Positions 11,317 to 23,530 of a stretch of DNA of 64,000 bases are shown here, piece by piece. The notes under the pieces are model-generated. The model made no database searches, was not told the origin of the DNA, and saw only the letters and a list, made by a program, of their open reading frames with translations. Numbering within the stretch: position 1 is the first letter of the stretch; every line of letters starts with the position of its first letter. Where the stretch lies: positions 27,092,739-27,156,738 of the forward strand of contig OZ023267.1 in the NCBI GenBank assembly GCA_964006375.1. The letters are read 5' to 3'. The DNA is from Tillus elongatus (Eukaryota > Arthropoda > Insecta > Coleoptera > Cleridae). The position numbers were made by a program, and so were the translations under genes.

Positions 11317-11693
11317 TAATCCAGGAAGGAAATGCTCCAAAATTTAATAACCCAATTTGGCATTAATCCCACAAAATTAGATTTGTTATCAGGCAAGGTC
11401 TTTATCGCGGCAACTAGTCTGCCAAATTTAAAAAAAAAATTTTTTTTGAGATTTAATTGTTTTCCAGTAAAAACCTTTTTTTTAACTAATCCAATTGGAC
11501 TGGCTAATAAATTTATACAAGCTACTAACAAAAGAATGACACTTGTCATGGCTCATCAAAATCTGTTAATTATTAGTGAATTTTCTTTAAAAAAATTAAC
11601 TAATAAGGAGATCCCGACTTTTGAATTTTGAACAATTTTCTTCAAGTGAGTGCTAATTAGGCCCCTTAGAACACATATCCAGGGTCATTTTAA

Positions 11694-11874
<181 letters not shown>

Positions 11875-11877
11875 TAT

Positions 11878-12245
11878 ACTTTATGAAAAGTCGACGTTTC
11901 GGCTCCTGTTTTGGAGCCATTTTCAAGAGGCAAAGAAAATATGTAAGAACACTCTAAAGCCTCCTACTGCATACTCCCCAAATCTCGCCGAAGATCGTCT
12001 GCGAGATCTCAGTGTGTTTCAACCCTAGGCCTCAGAGAGATCTGCCTAGGGTTGAACACACTGAGACCTCACAGATGATTTGGGGAGTAGGCAGATTCAG
12101 GCCTCGTAATCGAGCTACAACAACCAAACCCACCTTTTCTCCACCGCTCTAAGGAGTAGGCAGATTGAGGCCTTCGAGTGTCCTTACATATTTCCTTTGC
12201 GTCTTAAAAATGGCTCCAAAACAGGAGTCCAAAAGGTCAAGTTTT
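11878..12245. mobile_element. Palindromic foldback element with hammerhead-like ends
   Basis: An imperfect palindrome centred near 12040-12060. The outer arms share ATGGCTCCAAAACAGGAG in opposite orientation (11901-11920 and 12209-12228); the centre is a clean hairpin around CAACCCTAGGC / GCCTAGGGTTG. It is bounded on both sides by (AT)n. Each outer arm contains a hammerhead-like motif, as in Penelope-element terminal repeats. Probably two opposed non-autonomous Penelope-type termini. Confidence 0.65.
11889..11928 (-). ncRNA. Hammerhead-ribozyme-like motif (decayed core)
   Basis: Minus strand: CTTGAAAAT in place of CTGATGAT, a perfect stem II (GGCTCC / GGAGCC with loop AAAACA), then GAAACGTC. 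Stem II and the 3' core are intact but the 5' core has changed, so it is probably inactive. The mirror copy at 12190-12232 is more decayed. Confidence 0.5.
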
Positions 12246-12314
12246 CATACATTTTGGACGCGATTCATCCCGAGAACCAAGTATGTCCCACATTAAAGAC
12301 TGCGGAAATCTTTC

Positions 12315-12401
<87 letters not shown>

Positions 12402-12819
12402 AAAAATAACAGCTACGTTTATATTCGGCAGATACTTTACTTTTCTAAATATGAATTAAGTTTCCTTCTGGAAATCTTAACGAAATTTGTAATACAAGTT
12501 TCCTTTGAAGAGATTTACACTATCTACAGATAAAGCAAAATCTAGTTCTTTAGCTTCATAGAAAATTGAGTTTTGGGCATTTTTCTCAAAACGAGTTAGA
12601 ACGCAAGATTTTTTTTTTTTTTTGATAATAGAGATATATTGATGGCAACACTTTGGAAAGAATTCTTCACATGTGCGCGTACTAGGACCTCTAAAATCTA
12701 TCTTCAAGGTCTGTGTGAGTTTAAAGTATTAACTTTACTAATATGCCGTATAATAATAGTGTATAATTCTTATGAAAATTCTCTACTATAACGTACTTGC
12801 TATGTCCCCAAATCATTTT

Positions 12820-13720
12820 TACTTCCACATCGTCACAATGTGTGGAAATATCGCATCGGCGACAAAAATTTAATTTTCTTCTTTCGCAAACGTCGTAAAA
12901 AGTATCAAAACATATAGAAAACATGATTTGGGAACAATTTTTTTTGTCTGTCAGTCTGTCAGTCTCTCGGTCTGTCGGTCTCTATGACTGTCTGCTTGTA
13001 GCCACTAGATAACTTTAGAACGAATTGAGATATCGTCTTCAAATTTGATATACAGTTAGCACACAACAAACGAACGGTTCGGATTTTTTTTGGGTAAAAT
13101 CGCTTTAGGATGTAGGGGATGAATGGGGGGTGATTTGGTGAAAATTGTGATTTTTTCGTTGATACTCGAGTAAGAGAGCGTTTTAGGGTTTATTTATTAG
13201 AAAACTTTTGATTTCATCAGACATCTGGTATTTTGTGCTGAAATTAAATTGGAGGTTGAATGCGTGGGGGTGGAATATGGTTGACAATTTTTGTTGTTGC
13301 TAAAACTGCTTAAAAAGTCTCAAAACATTATATATTGATCCTGATACGAAATTTTTCTGCCTGTCGGTCTGCCGGCATGTACGTCTGTTTGTTAACAGGC
13401 GCAATAACTTTTGAGATATCATTTTCAAATTTGGTATCCAGTTAGCACCCGACAAATGAACGCTTCTAATTGGTTTTAGGTAAGACTGCTTTAGAGCGGA
13501 AGGGATAAATAAGGGTGATTTGGTGAAAATTGAATTTTTTTAAATAAAACTCGAATAATATAACGTTTTAAAAGTTTATGGGTCCTGGAAAACAAATAAT
13601 TTCTTTGTGACCCAGTCATGGGCCCTAAATTCATTCCATGAGAATGTCTTTCAGAAGAGAATAAATTATCATGCCATGTGGAAGTTATGATTCGATATGC
13701 AGCACTAGTTTAATTTTCAG
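12820..13720 (+). repeat. Dispersed repeat with TGTCTGTCGGTC stretch, copy 1
   Basis: Begins TACTTCCACATCGTCACAATG and ends near a reversed ATGTGGAAGTTATGATTC, so the ends are inverted. The interior holds TGTCTGTCAGTCTGTC and AACTTTAGAACGAATTGAGA. A second copy lies at 20270-21205, and the motif block occurs twice within each copy. There is no coding potential. It looks like a non-autonomous DNA element. Confidence 0.65.
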
Positions 13721-13933
13721 TTAGATTTTTCATGTCCAATATATTTTTTGGCGAAAACCTGCCTGATTTATTAATTTCTTTTAAAAATTTTAACTGATAG
13801 ATAAGTTTTTAGATTTTTTTTAAATTAAGTTGAGAAGAATGACTTTGTGGCAGCCAAATAAGACAAAAAAAAAAACACAACAAACAAATCAAATGCCAAA
13901 ATTTGTTACCTAATGTTATTAGTCAAAAAAATG

Positions 13934-15311
<1,378 letters not shown>

Positions 15312-16107
15312 TGAGACCAATTAGCCCTTATTTCGAAGTAAGCCAGTTTACTAAAAATCAAAAAGATTTAGGCCACTCAAGTCCATGACACAACATATGA
15401 CATATCACAGTTTGCTAAACTAATAAGAAGGGTTATTTTTCCAAAAATCTTAAAATGTCCCTGAGTGAAAAGTAGCATAAACCGCTTTTATACATGGTAT
15501 TGTAAAATATTTGAGATTCTCGGAAATAGAACTCTAACAAAAATAAACGACTAGTGTTACCTACTAAATATAGATTGTACTATACCATTCTCAATCTACC
15601 TTCAACATTAAATGATAGTTTAGTGCAAATACTAAGTTTGGTTCCATCCAATGCAAGATTTTCCCCGGTGACTCATTAGCTACAGCCCTTTACTGTCCAA
15701 CTCTGTACCAAGAGACTTCCCTATCTGTACTGATCTCCCATCCCTGAGGCCTACAGCTTTTGGGCCACTAGCTCAAAATCCTAGCAGGATCCTTTCCAGT
15801 ATAATGAATATAAATGACTGCCATAGTCCCTCTTGTTTCCGTTACATATAATGTAGAACTCCAGACCCAAATTACCTAATTTGTTTAAAGTTCGAAAATA
15901 ATGTTTGTAATGATTTGACCTCTGCTCGACGTTTAAATAAATATAGTCATAAATATTAGTTAATATTTTCAGTTGCTTTTATTCGATCTCAGTAGATGAG
16001 TGGATAAATGTCAGCCCACTGTGCAGTTTATTCCGGATCTGCTTTTCAGCAACTAGATTTTTTTTATGTTTACTAATTAATTATTTTAGTTGGCTAATAC
16101 TAAAAAA
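15312..16107. other. No recognisable gene
   Basis: AT-rich interval between units. I see no domain, TIR or tandem repeat. A MITE-type end (TCTGGACGTAGCAAGTGCG) starts at 16108. Confidence 0.5.
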
Positions 16108-16381
16108 GTCTGGACGTAGCAAGTGCGTTATGGTAGTGAATTTTCATAAAAATTAATGACGCAATTTATTACGAAGCGCCAAGGAAAATAAAAATGTACC
16201 TAAGATTTAATATATTTTGTTTAGCATACAAAATATTTCGATTTTGTGCAATTTTCTGATCACCAGTGGAACCCAATTTTTAGTGAATTTTCTTAAAAAA
16301 TCTCGACTTTTGAATTTTGAAAAATTTTCTTCAAATGACCGCTATTTGGGACCCCTGGAACCCAAATCCTAAGTCGGTTTC

Positions 16382-16456
<75 letters not shown>

Positions 16457-17036
16457 TTATATTTATATTTGTGTCACACCTATAACTAAAAAAATAATGG
16501 ACCGGTTTCGATAAAACTTGGTAAATACCTTCCTTCCGCAAGTGGCTTTAATAAGCTCGTTAGCCAAGAAAATCGGCAGAGGTTTTCCCGGAAGATGTTG
16601 TGTTTTATTTCGAGAAAAAAATATATCTCCGGAATTAACAAAGTAAGGGCAACCAAATTTGATATGCGAGTTTACATCATTATAGGAAAGTCATCTACCA
16701 AAATTTAGCTCTGTAGGTTAAAGGACAAAAAAGTTACAGGCATTTAAATAGAAATAAATTTGGGTTTTCCTCAAAACGTCAAAGTCGCGATTTAAAACGT
16801 CAAAATTGGTAATATTTAGGCAATGAACCTGAAACTAATATGAGCTATGGTAGGAAAATGTCTCAAGAAGAATGTTTCACAAAGCCTGAAGTCTTAGTTT
16901 CAATCGTCATTGTCCTTCATTTTACAAAAATATTCCCAGAAAATCCATTTGAAATAGACCCTTTCTCTGATGCTTTGACAGTAGTGTCAGCTATTTTGAA
17001 CTTTCTTAAAAAAATTTACTAATGGGGAAATCCTTG

Positions 17037-17118
<82 letters not shown>

Positions 17119-18197
17119 TACCGATAACTCAAAAAATAATGGACCGATCTTGATAAAATTTGGTGAATACCTTCCTTTTGCAAGTGGCTTGGATAAATTC
17201 GTTAGCCAGGATAATCGAATCCCGGAATTTTTTTTGGTTTATTTCTAAAAAAAATTATATCTCTATAAATATCAAAGTGAGGGAAACTAAATTTGGTTGG
17301 CGTATTTGCATTATAAAGAGTGAACCATGTACCAAAATTTAGATCTCTAAGTTTAAGGACAAAAAGTTACGGGCAGCTAAAGAAACAAATTTTGGAGTTT
17401 TCCTCAAAACGTCAAACTAGCAATTTAAAACCTCAAACTTGGCAATGTTTAGGCAAAGAACTTAAAACAAATACGGATTGTGAAAAGAAAATGTTGCAAG
17501 AAGAGTGTTCTGCGAACCCTTAAGTTTCCGTTTCAACCGTCATTGCCCTTCATTTTACTAAAATATTTACAGAAAATTCATTTCAAATAGACTCTTTCTC
17601 TGGTGCTTTGGCTGTCGGTTTAGTTAAGTTGATGCTTTCGCTGTAGGTTTGGTGAAGTTTATGGTTTAACGCTCTATAATTTTTTTAAGCTAATTTTCGT
17701 AGAACAAACTCGTTAATGCATTTTAGCATTTTTTATCTAAATATCATGCATGTTTGTAAGAAAAAAATTTGAACGCAGTAAGTGCGTTTGGGTAGCGAAT
17801 TTATATTAAATCATTCAAATTTAAATAACTTAATTAACGTAAGTTTTGTTGGTTAGGAAACCAACATTTAACTTTATTTTCGGAAAATTTTTGTATGAAC
17901 GCAGCAAGGGCGTTTTGGTTGCGAATTTTCATTAAATGTTTCAAATTTCAATAACTCAATTTGCTATTAACCTAAATTGGCTAAGAGACCAGTTCTCTCG
18001 GAAACATTTAAAGTTTATTTTCGGAAAATTTTTGTAAATTTTCAAATAATTATTTTGATAAAATATGGTACATTGTTCCTACTATATAGGTTATACCGGT
18101 AACCAAATTGATGCCTGCTCGCATTAGAGCGATATGTTTGTAATTTAAAACATTTTATTGAAAATTCACTTCCATAACGCACTTGCTGCGTCCAGAC
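16108..18197 (+). mobile_element. Two abutting AT-unit copies and MITE pieces
   Basis: A lone MITE end (16108-16150) precedes a unit whose hairpin is half lost (16278), with (AT)n at 16388-16454 and body to about 17000. A second copy follows: (AT)n at 17037-17117, body to about 17760, a partial MITE end (17768-17880), and a complete MITE (17894-18197). Order and orientation match 59831-61460. Confidence 0.65.
17894..18197 (+). mobile_element. MITE, complete, about 305 bp
   Basis: Left end GAACGCAGCAAGGGCG, right end AACGCACTTGCTGCGTCC. The interior matches the 61144 copy (TTTGCTATTAACC word) and is reversed relative to 13934 and 41955. Confidence 0.75.
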
Positions 18198-18227
18198 TTT
18201 TTTTGTTTTTAAAAGCCTGTATCTTTT

Positions 18228-18349
18228 AGCGAATTTTCACTATGAAAAATTTGCTAATAGAGAGGTCAGGGTGAAAAGCTTTGAAAAAAATTGTTTCAGA
18301 TGAGAGCTAATTTGGGTCGCTAGAACCCAAAACCAAGGTCTGTTAAAAT

Positions 18350-18433
<84 letters not shown>

Positions 18434-19378
18434 CCACACGATAACTCAAAAAGTTATTATCCAATTTTGATGAAACTCGGCAAGAATCTTTAGTGCATTA
18501 ATAGCTTGGATGAGTACGTTTTTCAAATCGGACAGCCCGTATGTTATTTCAAATTTAATTACAGATTATGTAATTTAAGTTTTATGTATTTTGTCGGCAA
18601 ATTTTCGTGTAAAATATATGTCTGTTTTCGCAGAAATCATTTTTTGTCGAATTATTGTGAAAGGTTAGTGATTATCAAGTACTGTTTAATAGATTATTGT
18701 AAAAAAAGGTGTTTGCAAATTCAGATGGAAAATTTGTTTTCGAATTTTCTTGAAAATAGTTGGTTTAGCAAATTGTGTAAAATATTTTTATCTAGCTAAT
18801 TTTCGTAAAAATAATGTTATATAAATTGTGTGAACGTTTAAGCCGATTTTCGTAAAAAAATGCTTAATTTTCGTGAAAGGGGCTGTTGGCAAATTTTTGT
18901 CATTTTTTTTAAAAATTTTCTCAAAAAGCTGTTTGTGAATAATTATATTTTGGCTAGTGTATTTTTATGTAAATCGCTTGAATTCGTTCGTTGTCTAGAA
19001 AATCAGGTCAGTTGTTTCGGGAAAATTATATTTATTTTCGGAAAATGTTTATATTTGTTGAACAATTATGTGTAACACGACCCTACCTTGTTTACATGGA
19101 TACCTTGGCATGATTGTTATATTTCATCCCCACAGAAGGGTATGCAGGGTACGCCAGCCCTTTCGGACCAGTGTTTCTAAAAAAAATATTTTTTTGCGAA
19201 ATAAAAAATGCATCTCAAAAAAATCACCAAATTATTTTAATCAAATTTGGTTGGCATGTTGCCCTCGTAAATACCTTACTCCACGAAAACTCAACTTTCT
19301 AGGCTTTTGGAAAATTGAGTTATACAAATTTGAAGCATTTAATGAAAATTCGCTACCATAACGCAATTTCTGCGTCTC
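18228..19378 (+). mobile_element. AT-unit, divergent copy
   Basis: Starts with a weak hairpin (AGCGAATTTTC ... AAATTTGCTAATAGAG), has (AT)n at 18353-18430 followed by CACACGATAACTCAAAAAG, and ends with CTACCATAACGCAATTTCTGCG. The middle (18500-19080) has internal words such as AATTTTCGTGAAA repeated loosely and is unlike other units, so it may be a foreign insertion. Open frames here have no recognisable domains. Confidence 0.55.
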
Positions 19379-19639
19379 AAAATTTCATCTTGTGACAAGC
19401 CGTCAAGGATTTGCTCTTCATTCTTCAGATTCCTTCCTTTTGTTTTATTTTGACACTTGAAGAAACAATAGTACACAGATTTCAAACGTTTTGAACAAGA
19501 TTTAATTTTTGTTTAAAACGCCTAAATAACTTTGTCACCTTTGAGTCTGAAATTATAATATTCACCAGACATTTTCTTATTATTGATATTGAAAAAACCG
19601 GTTTGCTTAGGTCGACCAAAACGAAATCATTCAGGCGAT

Positions 19640-20045
19640 TAATAAGGAAAAATAACTGTTACGGTTATAATTTGGCAGATATTTTACTTTTCTAAATATG
19701 CATTAAGTTTCCTTCTGGAAATCTTTTGTATAACTTTAATGAAATTTGTAATACAAGTTTCTTTTAAAGCGACTTACACTATCTACAGATATGGAAAAAT
19801 CTAATTCTTTAGCTTCATAGAAAATTGAGTTTTCGGTATTTTTCTTAAAAGGAGTTAGAACACAAGATATTTTTGATAATAGAAAGATCAGTGGTAACAC
19901 TTTTGAAAGAATTTTTCAAAAGTGCGCGTACTAGGACCTCTAAAATCGATCTTCAAGTATTAACCTTACTAATATGCCGTATAATTGGAGTGTACAATTC
20001 TTATGAAAATTCTCTACTATAACGCACTTGCTGCGTCCCGAAATT
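19640..20045 (+). repeat. AT-unit 3' segment (matches 12399-12812)
   Basis: Begins AAGGAAAAATAACTGTTACG and ends ATAACGCACTTGCTGCGTCCC. It lacks the hairpin and (AT)n part, so it is a truncated copy. Confidence 0.7.
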
Positions 20046-20269
20046 TTTGTAATACTAACTTATAGATCTACATTTCCATACCTAGTACCCTTTTCATAGT
20101 GCAAACCACCTTACCGACTTGGTTCTCATAGCTTTGTTATTTTTGGAGATACAAACATTTTGTGAAGGGCAACCCAAAATTAGTTCGGAAAAACTGGTCC
20201 TATTTTCCTGGCAAACTAACTTGGATAAGCCCTACAAAAGAAAGGCACTTACCAAATTTTATTAAAGTT

Positions 20270-21205
20270 GAACTATTACTCCCGCATCGTCACAATGCTT
20301 GGAAATGTCGCATCGTCGACAAAAATTGCAAATTTTTTTTCGCTCAAACTCGTAAAAAGTGTCAAAACATATAGAAAATTGGATTTAAGACAGAACTTTT
20401 TTTGTCTGTCGGTCTGTATGTCTGTCTGTTAGTAGCCACGATAACTTTAGAACGAATTGAGATATCGTCTTCAAATTTGGTATACAGTTAGCAACCGAAA
20501 AACGAACAGTTAGGGTTGTTTTTGGGTAAAATCTCTCCGGGGGGTAGGGGATGAATGGGGGGTGATTTGGTGACAATTGAGCTTTTTTCGCCTAAAACTA
20601 GAATAATATAACGTTTTAGGGTATGTTTATTAGAAAACCTTAAATTTCATCAAACATTTGGTATTCTGCCCTGAAATTAAATTAGAGGTTGAATGTGTGG
20701 GATTGGAACATTGGTGCCAGACATTTAGATTATTTTTTTTTGCTAAAACGGCGTAAAAACGCCCAGAACATATAGAAAACTGTATTATGGAGCGAATTTT
20801 TGTCTGTTCTGTCCGTCGGTCTGTTAGTCTGTAAGTCCGTCTGTAAGTAGGCGCAATAACTTTAGAACGAATGATATACAGTTAGCACCCGACAAAGGAA
20901 CGCTTAGAAATTTTTGGGTAACATCGCTTCAGGGTATAGGGGATAAATGGGGGCTGTTTTGGTGAATATTGGTCGTGATATTAACAAAAAAATATGGGTA
21001 CATGACTGCGAATATTTTCTTTGTGGTCAAGTCATGGACCCTAAATTCATTCCACGAGGATGTCTTTCTGAAGAGAATAAATTGTCACAACAATGTGGAA
21101 GTTATCATTCAATTTGCAGCACGATTATTACTTCCACATCGTCAATACGTGTGGAAGTATCGCATCGGCAACAAAAATTTCAAAAATATTTGCGCTTAAA
21201 CGTCG
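20270..21205 (+). repeat. Dispersed repeat with TGTCTGTCGGTC stretch, copy 2
   Basis: Same family as 12820-13720: CCGCATCGTCACAATGC start, a TGTCTGTCGGTCTGTATG block near 20403, a second related block near 20811, and a terminal ATGTGGAAGTTATCATTC near 21095. A further partial restart (TACTTCCACATCGTCAATACG) follows at 21129. It ends where the non-LTR fragment begins. Confidence 0.65.
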
Positions 21206-21246
21206 TAAAATGTGTCAAAACATATAGAAAACATGATTCGGGGTCG

Positions 21247-22196
21247 AAACTTTTTTATGTCTTTCGTTTTGCTGCCGTTGGAGCTTGAGAGGACTTTGTT
21301 TTTGATGTGGTTATTAAACGTGTTTTTTGATTCAGAAAGAATGCGGACATAGCTGTTTCTTGCGTCGTTACATGCTTGACGGTTTTCTTGACTGGGATTG
21401 TGTAGAAGCGTTTTGTGAGCTTTGATCTTTTCAAGTCTGGCCTTGTCACAGGATTTAGAGAACCAGGGCTTTTGAGTGGCTGAAGTGGTTTTCTGTGTAC
21501 GTGGAATTAATAATTCCATGCCAGCTTGGATACTTTCGGTGTCGTTTTGTGAGATATCAGAGGGGTCAGGATGAGAGAAGCAGACAGACTCCCATGAAAA
21601 TGAGGAAAAGTAATCCCACATTTCGTCCCAGTTCGCAGAGTGGTAGTGCCAAACAATACGTGAGTGTGATGACTGTGTGACCTCGGGTTGCATTGCGCAG
21701 GAAGCAGTGACCATGCCGTAGTCTGAGCGACCAAGCGGGGCGGTGACTGATGTCTTATAGCATTTAGGTTTTGCAGTAAGAGGGGATTTAAGCTGTGTGT
21801 TGGGATGCGAGGAAAGTAAGTAGGTTGATGTACCATATTGGCTAAATAATTTCTGACTGCGAAGGCCTCCGCTGCTCTCCCTTTTGGATCGGTTTTTGAA
21901 GATCCTAGCCATTCCTTATTATGGACATTGAAGCCACCAAGAATAGTGACCTCGAAGGAAGGATATTCAGAAATCAGATGGTCGGTTTTTTCAGAAAGGT
22001 AATCCAAGAGCTGGACAAAGTTGTTTTCAGAAGGTGACGGGTAAATGCAACAGATAAATTTAGTTGCAGCCCTGAGAGGGAGTTTCATCCAAAGTATGTC
22101 TATTCTTACAGCTTCCAAATTGGGGAGCCTGGTGCAGGGTAGATTGCTACGGACGTATGCGCACACACCTCCGACGATTTTGTTAATATTTGGCAT
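21247..22196 (-). pseudogene. Non-LTR retrotransposon fragment, endonuclease C-terminal half and linker (Jockey/CR1-like)
   Basis: The minus-strand reading matches the element at 52243-54815 over its upstream part. It includes the endonuclease region with LGGFNVHNKEWLG (family GDFN, so the Asp is lost) and GRSDYGMV (family SDH, His changed). A linker follows (KPWFSKSCDKARLEKIKAHK) leading toward the reverse transcriptase, which is absent. A frameshift lies near 21800-21900. Both ends are cut off abruptly against other repeats. It is dead and cannot move alone. Confidence 0.8.
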
Positions 22197-22362
22197 GTGC
22201 CTTCCTTTCGTAAATGGCTTGGATAACTTCGTTAGTCAGGTAAACTATACACCAAAATTTATATTTCTATGTTACAAGAAAAAAAGTTATAATAAAATAT
22301 TGTGTGCCAGATCATTTCTATGAAAATTCACTACCATAACGCACTTGCTGCATCCTGAACTT
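22197..22362 (+). repeat. AT-unit remnant with MITE-type end
   Basis: CTTCCTTTCGTAAATGGCTTGG is AT-unit body; CTACCATAACGCACTTGCTGC is the terminal motif. The middle of the unit is missing. Confidence 0.6.
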
Positions 22363-22559
22363 TTTGTATTCTTCTGGACCAAAGAGTCATTTCTAGCTTT
22401 CAGAAAACTTCTCTTTCTGTTAAAATTTTTATAAAAACTTTATTAAGTAAGTGGGTTTTTGCCAAAATCACAGTAAACATGAAAAATCTGACAGAAAAAT
22501 TAAAAATTATTGCTACAACAAAAAAAAAGAACTTGTTTTCATTGTATTACATATTTAGG

Positions 22560-23530
22560 CTTAAAAATGGGTGGTATAGCGACTTTTTCTCTTATATCGG
22601 TCACATCCATCTCGGGTGAGATTTCACACATAATCACCGATCATTCTTTCATCCCATTTATCTTGATAATGCCTTTCCATGGCTCTAATGTCCTAATGGA
22701 ACCTTTCCCTACGTTCCTCGCTGACGTCTCCAGGGTTTTTTCGGGGAAAATTTATGTGGGGATGCAATAAATGCATTTAAGTTGACATGTGAAGCCCATC
22801 TTTTTGAACGCAGTCATTACATCATCAACAACCTTCACGTAGTTGTCGCTTTTGTTATTCCCCAGTAAACACTTTGCAATAGCGCGGAATGCGCCCCAAG
22901 CCTGTTTTTTTTCCATTTTCGGTTGTTTTCAAAGTCTTCAGGCAGTAGAATTTTTTTGTAGCCCAGTAAAATTCCTGCCTTTCGTTTTGCTATGGTTAGA
23001 CTGGGAAACATCGATCTGATATGTTTAAAGGCAAGTGAATTTGTATCAAGAGCCTTCACGACTTGTTTGGCTAACATTAAGTTTATATGTAAAGGTGATA
23101 CTAACATCTTCTCTTCGAAAGCAAAACCAGAATAATTTTGGTTACGTTTACGATAGGTATATGTACAGTCCTTGTTGAGAAGGTACCATTGTTTAAGAAT
23201 TTAAGCTTTTTCTTTTGTAAGACTGGGATCTCTTACCAAGTCTTGTTGCCTTACGAAATGTGAATCATCTTCAGGTGTATATTCTTGGTTACATGTTTCT
23301 TTAATTTCCGATTCCGGTCTTTCCAATTCTTGTTCTTTGGAACTTGAAGTGCCTGATGGGAAATGAACAAGGAGCGTGTCGCTATGTGCAATTGATGGAC
23401 TGGTAGGCTGAAAGTCCAGATAATAAATATTTTTTAAATCAGATGATTTATTGTCGACTGGACAAAAATAACAATCTGAGACATGATGAGTGGGTTCCAT
23501 CCAAATTATGGGAATGCCAAAAGCCATTTT
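22560..23530 (-). pseudogene. Broken copy of a multicopy insect protein of unknown function
   Basis: Minus strand. The first block (23527-23200) reads IPIIWMEPTHHVSDCYFC, then an acidic Ser/Glu-rich linker and a RQQDLVRDPSLTKEKA segment. After a break, a second block (23107-22835) reads SPLHINLMLAKQVVKAL and FPSLTIAKRKAGILLGYKKI. After a further frameshift comes a DIRAMERHYQDKWDERMIGDY-like stretch (about 22690-22620). I recall this block order from a large uncharacterised protein family repeated in insect genomes, probably transposon-associated. Relative to that family the middle seems deleted. Function unknown; recognition rests on memory of motifs. Confidence 0.55.
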
